64,000 bases of DNA from Rana temporaria (lineage: Eukaryota; Chordata; Amphibia; Anura; Ranidae): contig NC_053491.1 in the NCBI RefSeq assembly GCF_905171775.1, positions 337,203,341 to 337,267,340 on the forward strand. The letters run 5' to 3'. This document shows, piece by piece, positions 34,486 to 43,099 of this stretch; position 1 is the stretch's first letter; every line of letters starts with the position of its first letter. A program made the position numbers and the translations under genes. Under the pieces are notes generated by a model. It did no database searches. It was not told the DNA's origin and saw nothing but the letters and a program-made list of their open reading frames with translations.

Positions 34486-36120
34486 TCAGTGCCCCATAAG
34501 GTCAGCCACCCCCTGCTCCCTCCGCAGCCGCCGGTTCTCCTCTTTGAGCTTCTCCAGCTCCATCTCCAGTTCATGGAGCCTGGGGGGGTCAGCCCGCTGT
34601 GACCTCAGGTGGTTGTTCTCCTCCTCCATGCGGCTTATGCACTCCTCCAGCTCTATGTACTCACGGATCAGATCCTGCTTGCTCATGTCCTGCAGGCTTT
34701 CCACGTGGTCCTTCATCATCAGGAACTGGGTGGTGGTGTAAGGGGCCACCCGTGGGCCCTTGGCGAACATCTGGGGCGCCCGCTGCGATTCCATCTCCTC
34801 CAGTCGCTTCTTCTCCTCCCAGGTCCGCTGGTTATATGACTTCCAGGACCTCTTCTTCTTGGAGGGTAGCTGGCGGTGCCTCTTGCTGCCCAGCCCCCTC
34901 CAAGGCCCCTCCGGCTCATGGCTGTCGCCCATGACCAGCTGACAATGGTGTTCCCTGTTGTCCGTAATAACAGATTGTACCATGAGGGCTTCGTAAGGGG
35001 TGCCCAATGGTTCTTCCTGACCCAGCTCCTGGGGATCCCAAGCCGAGTCTACACAATGGGCTGCTACTGGTGGGCGGTACCCAGGTTGAGACCAATTTGA
35101 TCTGGTGTTGTCATTCATGGGGCAATCCTGCTTGAAGTGACCCAACTGTTTGCACCGGAAGCAGCGTTGTTCGTTGTCCTCCTGGCGTGGATAGCGAGGG
35201 CTAGATGTCACCGGTCTGTTAGGAGGTTGGTCTCTAGCGGCTGGTGGGTGTGAGGGCGCCGTTGGTCGTGGAGGTTGTACCCGTGGTGTGACCTGGTTTG
35301 TCTTGCGAGTATCCGCATATTCATCCGCCAACTTCGCGGCCTCTGGTAGAGTCATGGGCCTGCGATCTCTCACCCAATCTTTGACGTCCGTCTGGATGTG
35401 ATTGTAAAATTGCTCCAGGAGCATTAGTTGCAAAATGTCCTCTGTGGTGGTGGCCTGGCTGCTGTTAACCCAGTTAGAGGCCGACAGGGACAACTGGCAT
35501 GCCCATTCCGCGTAAGAGTCTTTCGTGGTTTTGCGTGAGTCCCTGAACTTCTGTCGGTGGGACTCTGGGGTTACTGCATAACGAGCCAGGAGCACTTCTT
35601 TAACCCGGGCGTAGCTATGGATATCCTGATCTGGCACGGTCCGGAAAGCATCAGAAGCTTTGCCTGACAGTTTGCCTGACAATATTGCAACCCACTCTCT
35701 TCTAGCTATTCGGTGCAGGTTACATTGTCGCTCAAAATCCGCCAGGTAGTTATCAATCTCACAGTCCTTTTCATCAAAAGCTTTAAAAGCGCTAAACGGA
35801 ATCTTCCTTGCGTCTGCTGTGCTGTACTCACTGTTTGGAGAATGTACGGCTGCTTGTTGGACTGCTGCCAGTTTTAACTGTAGCTCTGCGTCTCTTATTT
35901 GTTTAGCCTTCTGTAGTTCTGCGTCTCTTATTTGTTTATTTTCCTCCGCTAACAGGTCCATCACTTTCAGCACCACATCCGGCGTTGGGTTCGGGCCGAA
36001 CCACGCTAGCTTCTCTCTCATTAGCTTGTTGGCTGGCGATTCCTCTTCCTGAATCCCTGGTGTCTCCATCTCTTGTACTGCTGGCGTTGCTGCAATCCCG
36101 TTCTCCTGGTCTATCTCCAT
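34486..36120 (-). CDS. Gag-HEXIM fusion protein of an LTR retrotransposon
   Basis: An intact 544-residue protein. Residues 1-100 are helical and charged, with a direct duplication of QIRDAELQ (63-70 and 74-80). Residues about 105-270 resemble the capsid/SCAN-type fold of gypsy Gags (KIPFSAFKAFDEKD, WVAILSGKLSGKASDAF, DYAEW-like SYAEWACQL). A Pro-rich linker and one zinc knuckle follow (C320, C323, H328, C333). Residues 413-535 match the C-terminal half of HEXIM: the basic 7SK-binding motif PSKKKRSWK (419-427), TWEEKK (433-438), MFAKG...VAPYTTTQFLM (451-468, cf. PYNTTQFLM of HEXIM1), then ESLQDMSKQDLIREYIELEE and SRMEEENNHLR, the cyclin-T-binding coiled coil. HEXIM binds 7SK RNA and inhibits P-TEFb (CDK9/cyclin T) in the nucleus. 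The acidic stretch that lies between these parts in HEXIM1 is absent. Confidence 0.93.
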   Translation of the reverse strand: MEIDQENGIAATPAVQEMETPGIQEEESPANKLMREKLAWFGPNPTPDVVLKVMDLLAEENKQIRDAELQKAKQIRDAELQLKLAAVQQAAVHSPNSEYSTADARKIPFSAFKAFDEKDCEIDNYLADFERQCNLHRIARREWVAILSGKLSGKASDAFRTVPDQDIHSYARVKEVLLARYAVTPESHRQKFRDSRKTTKDSYAEWACQLSLSASNWVNSSQATTTEDILQLMLLEQFYNHIQTDVKDWVRDRRPMTLPEAAKLADEYADTRKTNQVTPRVQPPRPTAPSHPPAARDQPPNRPVTSSPRYPRQEDNEQRCFRCKQLGHFKQDCPMNDNTRSNWSQPGYRPPVAAHCVDSAWDPQELGQEEPLGTPYEALMVQSVITDNREHHCQLVMGDSHEPEGPWRGLGSKRHRQLPSKKKRSWKSYNQRTWEEKKRLEEMESQRAPQMFAKGPRVAPYTTTQFLMMKDHVESLQDMSKQDLIREYIELEECISRMEEENNHLRSQRADPPRLHELEMELEKLKEENRRLRREQGVADLMGH

Positions 36121-36255
36121 TGATTCTGCTATGATGACCCGCTTGGTTTTGTTGCTAGCAATCCTTCCACGAACTTCCAGTAGTTCTTCCAGTGTCTGCT
36201 TGGAATCCGGGTGTGAAGGGGAATAGAAGGGAAAATCCCACTGCTACCAACCAAT

Positions 36256-36793
36256 TGTGACGGTATCGGTATGATATCCCCATCAAAGATTCCCTTCTTC
36301 CATAAGAACGTCACCCAATATTCCACTAGGAGGGATATTCCTGAGATCGCCCATTAAGCCACACATTAGTCCAGGCTTACTGCTAGAACAAGACAGAGTT
36401 TAATGTTATAACACACAGCTTATATGTCATTTCCAAAACTGTTACAATGACAAATCTCCGCCCCCCTCACACTGGGGCTTCCATACAGATTATAGGCAGA
36501 CACGATGGAGCCGAGTCTGAAAACACATTTTCTTTAGACAATGACATCAATGACGCTGAGTACTGAATACATTAACTAGACAACTCGACCCCTCATATAG
36601 AGAGATAATTACCACAATGAAGCAATCAGAATAATTAACACAAGCCACTTAAACACAGATCTCCTTCACACAACACAATAGATCAATTAACCTTTAGAAA
36701 TAGTGAGGGGACATTAGCACTTCAATAACCGGATGGTAATCACAATGGCAAGCAGGGAGCATTAAACTGAGACATATAGGCAAATGTATCACA
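36256..36793 (-). repeat. 5' LTR of the gag-HEXIM element
   Basis: 538 bp; upstream LTR of the minus-strand element and therefore its probable promoter. Confidence 0.92.
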
Positions 36794-36841
36794 GTGAGAT
36801 ACGTTGCGCAGAATCACATTCACCTTTGAGAAATCAGATAT

Positions 36842-37404
36842 GTCTGAGTTTGCCAGGTTTATGGTGAGCAGAGAGCTAATTAACACAAGTCTCTCAAAAT
36901 TTGATGACCATGCAGAGAGCTACAGAGCTTGGAAGGCAACCTTCAAGGCCGCCATTGCCAACCTTAACCTAACTGCAGAGCGGGAGTTCGACCTCCTGAT
37001 CAAATGGCTGGGCCCAAGCTCCACAAATCGCATCAAGAGCCTCAGAACTGTCTACGTGGGACAAGCAGAAGCAGGTCTCGCTGCCGCCTGGCAGAGACTC
37101 GAACGTACCTTTTGACAGTGCAGAAGCAATAGAGAAGGCCCTATTCAAGAGACTGCAGAAAGTCTCAAAGATCAATCTTAAGGACGTCCATTAACTTCAG
37201 GATTTGAGTGACCTGCTCATGGAACTAGAGCTTGCCAAAAGAGACCCTCGTCTGATCGGGCTGTGCTACCTGGATACAGCCCATGGAGTGAACCCAATTG
37301 TCGTGAAACTACCATACAGTCTGCAAGAAAGGTGGGTGGCATCAGTCTCAAGGTACAAAAGGGTGCATGACGTCACCTTTCCCCCATTTATTAATTTCTG
37401 CAGA
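36842..37404 (+). pseudogene. BEL/Pao gag, DUF1759 region
   Basis: Reads EFARFMVSRELINTSLSKFD, then YRAWKATFKAAIANLNLTA and GLAAAWQRLE, typical of the DUF1759 capsid-like domain of BEL/Pao elements. The next frame continues EKALFKRLQKVSKI, then LMELELAKRDPRLIGLCYLD and a VVKLPYSLQERW segment. At least one frameshift (near 37110) and a stop (near 37195) break it. Interrupted at about 37404 by a Harbinger-like MITE. Confidence 0.85.
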
Positions 37405-37896
37405 TTAATGAACGCATGCTCAGAATCACTTTGCATATACTCCCTAAGATACGACAGCTCAATGCGTACGACGTAAACGTAACCTACGCCCAGCCCCATT
37501 CACGTACGACTTACGTAAACAACGTAAAATCTGACGGCTGTTCCGACGTCCATACCCTAACATGACTTACCCCTGCTTTATGAGGGATAACTTTACGCCG
37601 GACGTACGCCTTACGTAAACGGCGTAGCTTACTGCGACGGGCGCAAGTACGTTCGTGAATCGGCGTATCTAGGTCATTTACATATTCGACGCATAAATCA
37701 ATGGAAGCGCCCCTAGCGGCCAGCGTAAATATGCACCCAAGATACGACGGCGTAGGAGACTTACGTCGGTCGTATGAAGCCCAAATTCAGGCGTATCTAG
37801 TATTGTGAATTAGGCGCATAGATACGACGGCGCATCCTAGAACTTACGCGGCGTATTAGAAGATACGTCGGCGTAAATCGTACGTGAATCTGGGCC
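37405..37896. mobile_element. Harbinger-like MITE in BEL gag
   Basis: The right end is TACGTGAATCTGGGCC. The inside has cttacccctgctttatgagg, ttacgtaaacggcgtagc and aagtacgttcgtgaatcggc, shared with 61356-62051 and with the transposase-bearing element at 63256. The left terminus is degenerate; AGA flanks both proposed ends. Confidence 0.6.
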
Positions 37897-38769
37897 AGAG
37901 ACTTTAAGAGCAGCGTGAGTGTTAGAAAGACTAACCTACCATCTTCTGCAGCACCCACGGGTAAACAGTACAATACCTCATCAGGAGACAAGTCCTTCAA
38001 TCGTGAATGTCCCATTCATAAAAAAAACACACTCACTGAACAAATGCAGGGGGTTTAGATCCAAACCCATACAGGAGCGCAAGAAGGTCCTCAGCAAGCT
38101 TGGGGTATGTTTCAGATCCTGCGCTTCATTGGAGCACATGGCTAAGGACTGTAAATCCATCAAGTGTGAGGAGTGTCATAGTGAAAGACATGGCTCAGCT
38201 ATGCACCCAGTTCCACTGCCCAGAGACTCACCAGCTGCCGTCACCACCAGTCCCGCTCCAAGTCATGGCGGGGAGCCCCAGAACCACGCTAACACAGCCG
38301 CCGCTGTTTCCTGCTCATGTTTGGAAGTATGTGGCGAATACAGAAACGCTGACTGAATGCGATCAAATACCCAACCATAGGGATGAGATTCCTACCCCAG
38401 AAGCTGCATTTCACCAACCGCACCTAGCCAACGTTCTCCCACCTATAGACAACAATGCTGAGATTCTACTCCAGCTTGGCAGAGACAATCTAAGGGTGCA
38501 CAAGGTGCGCCAACAGTGTAATGGTCCTGACTACGCGCCATATGCCCAGAGGCTCGACCTGGGATGGGTAGTCATAGCAAATGTCTGCCTGGATCAACCA
38601 AAAATCGACTTGCATTAAGCCGTGTCCTCATCACTATGAAGTGAAGGGGAAGTCTCCAGACCTCGTACAACCACCTGACATCATTTTACCGATGACTTGG
38701 GGAGATCAGTCTTTCACACAACCAAGGATGACGATAAAGTAGCCTTATCAGTAGAAGACAGAGAGTTCT
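37897..38769 (+). pseudogene. BEL/Pao zinc knuckle and peptidase region
   Basis: Encodes CPIHKKTHSLNKCRGF and VCFRSCASLEHMAKDC with a following CEECHSERHGSAMHP, the cysteine-rich Gag tail of BEL/Pao. In another frame come IPTPEAAFHQPHLANVLP and NAEILLQLGRDNLRVHKVR then QRLDLGWVVIANVCL, the conserved end of the Pao-type aspartic peptidase. Frameshifts separate the parts. The frame ends LSVEDREFF where the TTAA element inserted. Confidence 0.85.
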
Positions 38770-39845
38770 TTAACCACTTCCATACCAGGCACTTACGCAC
38801 CTTCCCGCCCAAGCCAATTTTCAGCTTTCAGCACTGTCGCACTTTGAATGGCAATTGCGCGGTCATGCTACACTGTACCCAAACAAAATTGGCATCCTTT
38901 TTTCCCCACAAATAGAGCTTTTGGTGGTATTTGATCACCTCTGCGATTTTTTTTGCGCAACAACTAAAAAGAGACTGAAAAATTTTTTCTGTTCATTTTT
39001 TTGTAAATAAGTACGTTTTCTCTTTCAATTACGGGCACTGATATGGCGGCACTGATGGGCACCGATGAGATAGCACTGATGGAAATCGATGAGGTAGTAC
39101 TGACGGGCACAGATGAGGTGGCACTGATTGGCGGCGTTGGTATGCGGCACTAATGGGCACTCATGGGCGGCACTGATGGGCACTCATGGGCGGCACTGAT
39201 GGGCACTGATGGGCATTCATGGGCGGCACTGGGCACTTATAGGCGGCACAGATGGGAACTTATGGGTGGCACAGATGGGCACTGATAGGTGGACACTGTG
39301 GGGTGGCACTGATGGACACTGTGGGGTGGCACTGATTTACCCATGTTGCCAGTCAGTGCCCATTTGTGGGCACTGATTGGCATCTTTTTTATTTTTTAAT
39401 GCTTTTTTTTATTTTTTTTCCAGACTTTTTTATTTTTTTGCCCCCTTTTTTTTGGTTTTCCCTTCCCTGGTGGTCCAGGGTGGGCTTCCCTGGTGGTCCA
39501 GTGTGGCGATCCGATGGGGGGCTGCACTGATAAACAATCAGCGCGAACGCCCCCTGTCAGGAGAGCCGCCGATCGGCTCTCCTCTACGGCTCTTCCTGTT
39601 TACATCGTGATCAGCCGTGGTTGGACACGGCTGATCACGTGGTAAAGAGCCTCTGTGAGAGACTCTTTACCTTGATCGGTGTTGCGGGGTGTCAGACTGA
39701 CACCCTGCAACAACGATCGCCGCGATGCGTGCCCCCGGGGGCGCGCAGCGGCTCAGAATCCTGAGGACGTCATATGACGTCCAGTCAGGATTCTACAACC
39801 ACTTTGCCGACGTCAATATGTCATTGGCGGGCGGCAAGTGGTTAA
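38770..39845. mobile_element. TTAA-flanked element with minisatellite
   Basis: Starts TTTAACCACTTCCATACCAGG and ends GGGCGGCAAGTGGTTAA, with TTAA on both sides (38770-38773, 39842-39845). It belongs to the same family as 12345-13335. It interrupts the BEL peptidase/RT linker. Inside are a minisatellite (39036-39350), poly-T runs, and an inverted pair at 39560-39650. Confidence 0.75.
39036..39350. repeat. Minisatellite 'ggcactgatgggcactgatg'
   Basis: Irregular tandem units based on GGCACTGATGGGCACT and GGCGGCACTGATGG, within the TTAA element. Confidence 0.85.
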
Positions 39846-40450
39846 AGATGAAACCAATCACTGGGTTTCTCCATTACCCTTCCGAACCACCAGGGTAAGG
39901 CTCCCGGACAATCAGGAGCAAGCGCTATCCAGATCTAACTCTCTTCAGCGTACCATGAACAGCAAGCCTGAGACGAGAGAACACATTGTCGTACCAATCC
40001 GAACTTAATCCAGCAGATCACGCCAGCATCCAGGATCCGGATAATGATCCAGATATCTGCGCCGAAGTTAGCGCATTAGTCACTGAAACAAGGCAGACCT
40101 CCAGGCTTGACTGTCATCATTTTGAACATTTCTCCAGTTGGATGAGACTTGTCAGAACCATTGCAAGGTTAGTGCACATCGGCAGATGTTCTCACAATAC
40201 TCAGGAAGATAAAGATTGTCATAGTTGGCACGTCTGCCATAAACCATTCTCTGCTGAGGACATTTCTCATTGTGAGTCTCTCATAATACGTCATGTCCAG
40301 CAGGGGGAATTTAACGTAGAATGGAAGTGCTTGAACAACAGACAGCAGATTCCTATAAAAAGTCCCCTTGCTAACTTAAACCCAATTATGGACAGTTTTG
40401 GCCTGCTCAGAGTTGGTGGTCGTTTGAATCAAGCCCACCTAGGAGTTGCT
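39846..40450 (+). pseudogene. BEL/Pao pol remnants with RT deleted
   Basis: First NHWVSPLP-like text (KPITGFLHYPSEPPG frame shifted) and RLPDNQEQALSRS...LQRTMNSKPETREH, the linker before the BEL reverse transcriptase. It then jumps directly to YQSELNPADHAS, which lies after RNase H, and on to LVRTIARLVHIGR and SPLANLNPIMDSFGLLRVGG, the region before integrase. The reverse transcriptase and RNase H are therefore deleted. Cut at 40450 by the chromodomain element. Confidence 0.75.
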
Positions 40451-41098
40451 GTCAGGATAAGTACTCACCGAGGCCGAGATGCCGAGGGCGGCTACCTTTG
40501 CGACTCTGCGCACTTCACCCCCTGGAGGTGGAGACAGCGGGGAAGGGCGCAAAGAGGCACTGGCACCAGCAGTGGTTGGTGGGTTGATAGGAGATCACTG
40601 AAAAACTGGTCAGTGGACACAGAAGAGAGTCGTGGCAGGTACTGGCAGCGGTTCAGGTACAGGCAAAGTTCAGGTAACTGAGAGCTAGTTCAAGTCAGGA
40701 CTGTAAGCAGATCCGTGATGCAAGCCAATGGTCAGGGATTAGAGAAGGTAGGAAGTCCAAGGTACAAGCCAGAGGTCAAAGGGGAAAAGACAGCAGCAGA
40801 TCCGATGAAGCAAGCCGGGGGTCAGGTACAGGAGAAGGCGTAGAGAAGTCTGGTCCAATCTGGGTCAAAACAGGTCAGAGTTCAGGTTTTCAGGAAGTGT
40901 TCACACAGGTAAAGCTGACAACAAACCAGCAACCCGCCATAGGCTTGGGGCTGGTTTAAATAGGCAGAGCTGAGCCTTGATTGGTGAGCGTGCAGAACCG
41001 CGCCGTAATGCAGAACCGCGCCGTAATGCAGAACCGCGCCGAAAGGCAGAACCGCGCCGTAACGCAAATCGGCTGCTGGAGCTGCTGGTTCCCTGACA
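40451..41098 (-). repeat. Chromovirus LTR
   Basis: About 648 bp with TGTCAGG/CCCTGACA ends. Contains tandem 'gcagaaccgcgccgtaat' units (40990-41062). The poly-C run 41102-41112 borders it. Confidence 0.75.
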
Positions 41099-41129
41099 GT
41101 GCCCCCCCCCCCAAGGGGCAGACTCCGGA

Positions 41130-41399
41130 AGCCCAAGCTGGACATCAATTCTGGGTGGTCTTGATGAAAGGCTTGCATTAGCCGCGGAGCATGTAAGTTC
41201 CTTGAGGGTTCCCATGCATTATCTTCTGGAGGATACCCCTTCCATTTGACCAGGTACTGAAGCTGTCTTCCTCTCTTTCTGCAATCCAGAATGGCCTCAA
41301 CTTCAAATTCCATCTCACCTTCAACCTCAACTGGTGAGGGTGGAGATTCTTCTCTCTCAGGGAAGGACTCAGGAATGACAGGCTTCAACAAGGAGACAT
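41130..41399 (-). pseudogene. Chromodomain of the gypsy integrase
   Basis: The - strand frame reads EFEVEAILDCRKRGRQLQYL, then VKWKGYPPEDNAWEPSRNL. This is a chromodomain with the aromatic/WKGY and WEP features, as found at the integrase C-terminus of chromoviruses, where it guides integration to modified histones. It is separated from the rest of the integrase by an L1-like insertion (41414-41922). Confidence 0.85.
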
Positions 41400-41413
41400 A
41401 GAAAACGGGATGA

Positions 41414-41922
41414 TCATTAGAGACCTCTGACAGGCCTTATCGGCTTGACTGCACTTGACTTGGCTGAGCGGCCTTCGCTGCCAATATGCCACATCGGACG
41501 AGACGTAAGTTCACGTCCGCAGATCCCCCCCCCCCCCCCATCTGATCTTTCTCTCTGCCCCCATTCAAGCCGGGACCTCCCCAGCGCCTCTCTGCCTTTT
41601 TCTTATGCTACCTCTCCTAACCCTTTCTTCTATGCTATACTGTTCTCTCAAAAAAGAGGCGGGAGGCGGACCCATGGGACCATGGTGAACTGCTTGCGCG
41701 GTATGTAGTTAGGTAACTGACTACCCACATGGAAACATGTGAACAAAATAGGTATGCTGTCAAACTGAATTATAATGGGTGTGGCGTATGCCCACCCCTG
41801 TCTGTAATGTGTTTCTTTGTACTCTTCTTTACCCATGCAGTTGTTTATCCTGTATTTATTGCCGCTGTGGCTCTTGTGGGCCTGTCGCCTGTTCTTAATA
41901 AATAAATAATTTTGCAAAAAAA
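41414..41922 (+). mobile_element. L1-like retroposon, 5'-truncated
   Basis: Flanked by a perfect 14-bp duplication AGAAAACGGGATGA (41400-41413, 41923-41936). It ends in AATAAATAAATAATTTTGC plus an A tail. The 509-bp body is non-coding, so it is the 3' end of a LINE or a LINE-driven retroposon. It carries a C run at 41526-41540. Confidence 0.75.
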
Positions 41923-41936
41923 AGAAAACGGGATGA

Positions 41937-42987
41937 ATCCTGTAAGAATTAGGCAGAGCTAATTCAAAAGCAACATCATTAATCTTCCGCTTAATTTTAA
42001 AAGGTCCGATGAACCTCAGACCTAACTTCCGAGAAGGTATGTGTAACCTGAGGTTTGCGGCTGACAACCAGACTTTGTCTCCGATTTCAAGGGTCGGGCA
42101 CTCCTTCTTCCTCCTATTAAAAAAAATGTTGTGGCCTTCCTGAGCCTGATGCATCATCTCCTGGAGTTTCCTGAAGTTTAGTTGAACGGAGGTCACATAA
42201 CTAAACTATGAACGGCTGGAACCGACGTCTCTGGAATGGAATTGGGCAGAAATGAAGGGTGAAACCCGAAGTTGGATCAAAAGGGAGTTTGGTTGGTTGT
42301 GGAATGGATGGAGTTGTTGTACGCAAACTCTGCGGATGGAAGTAGCGAAGACCAGTCATCCTGGGAAGCTGAACAGAAACAGCGGAGATATTGCTCCAGA
42401 GTCTGGTTCGTCCTCTCTGTCTGACCATTGCTCTGTGGGTGATGGGCCGAAGAAAGACAAACCTTGATCTCCAGAGATTTACAGAGTTCTCTCCAAAATC
42501 TGGAAGTAAATTGTACGCCTCTGTCTGAGACGATGCTCTTAGGAATCCCGTGAAGCTGGACAACTTCTTTAAAGAAAACTCTGGCTGTTTCTGTAGCAGA
42601 GGGAGTGCCCACCATGGGCAGGAAGTGTGCCATCTTGGAAAGACGGTCGATAACTACGAAAATTGAGGTAAACCCCCCGGAAGGAGGGAGGTCCACAATA
42701 AAGTCCATGGAGACTTCTGACCATGGTCGTTCAGGGACGGGCAGAGGCTTGAGTAACCCCCAACTCTTTGTGTTTGGTCCTTTGTTGCGTTGGCAACGAG
42801 TACATGCAGAAACATAGGCCTTGCAATCCTGCCTCCAGCTTGGCCACCAGAAGGCGCGGGAGACCAGTTCTGCAGTCTTTCGAGCCCCGAAGTGGCCTGC
42901 CAGTTTGTGATCATGGAAGGCACTAAGGACTAGGTGCCGGGTTTCTGAGGGAACAAAAATCTTGTTTTGTCTTGTCCCGCCTTTCAA
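41937..42987 (-). pseudogene. Chromovirus integrase
   Basis: HHCC zinc finger (HDHKLAGHFGARKTAELV...CTRCQRNKG), catalytic core (MDFIVDLP, IVSDRGVQFTS, HHPQSNGQTERTNQTLE) and the GPY/F-type motif (LRFIGPFKIKRK). Frames change near 42200-42280, so it is not intact. Confidence 0.85.
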
Positions 42988-43099
42988 GGGGAAGAGACCC
43001 CTGGTTAGAACAGTGCCTGGATGCAGCTTTAAGAGAGGTTAGGAGATCCAGTTGCGAGAGCAATAGAAAGTTTTGCGAGGATAAAATGGTACTAGGCTC

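Larger units (their letters stand above)
33559..36793 (-). mobile_element. Gag-only LTR retrotransposon carrying a HEXIM domain
   Basis: 3.2 kb with two 538-bp LTRs (TGTGACGG...TATCACA) differing by one base by eye, and a 5-bp target duplication GTGAG (33554-33558, 36794-36798). It reads on the - strand. A purine tract (GAGAAAAAGGGGGGCCA) borders the 3' LTR, and TTGGTTGGTAGCAG follows the 5' LTR as the likely primer-binding site. The inside holds one long intact frame and no protease, reverse transcriptase or integrase. It must depend on a pol-bearing relative. It sits inside the fold-back element, itself inside the BEL element. Confidence 0.92.
32109..36826. mobile_element. Fold-back element with 15-bp target duplication
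   Basis: Two arms of about 670 bp (32219-32897 and 32910-33558 plus 36799-36826) are almost perfect inverted copies around a 12-base loop at 32898-32909. The arms meet at CCCTACGCGTTACGA and its complement. The left arm has an unpaired extension (32109-32218). The flanking 15-bp duplication suggests target-primed insertion, as in LINE- or Penelope-type elements, not a cut-and-paste transposon. No protein frame of its own. The right arm is split by an LTR element (33559-36793). Confidence 0.75.

Noticed and set aside
34599..34934. Plus-strand frames opposite the Gag-HEXIM gene (34433-35100)
   Set aside because: Shadows of the 544-codon minus-strand gene; Ser/Pro/Cys-rich with no recognisable features.
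39036..39350. CRISPR-like array
   Set aside because: Irregular overlapping units without spacers; a minisatellite in a vertebrate genome.
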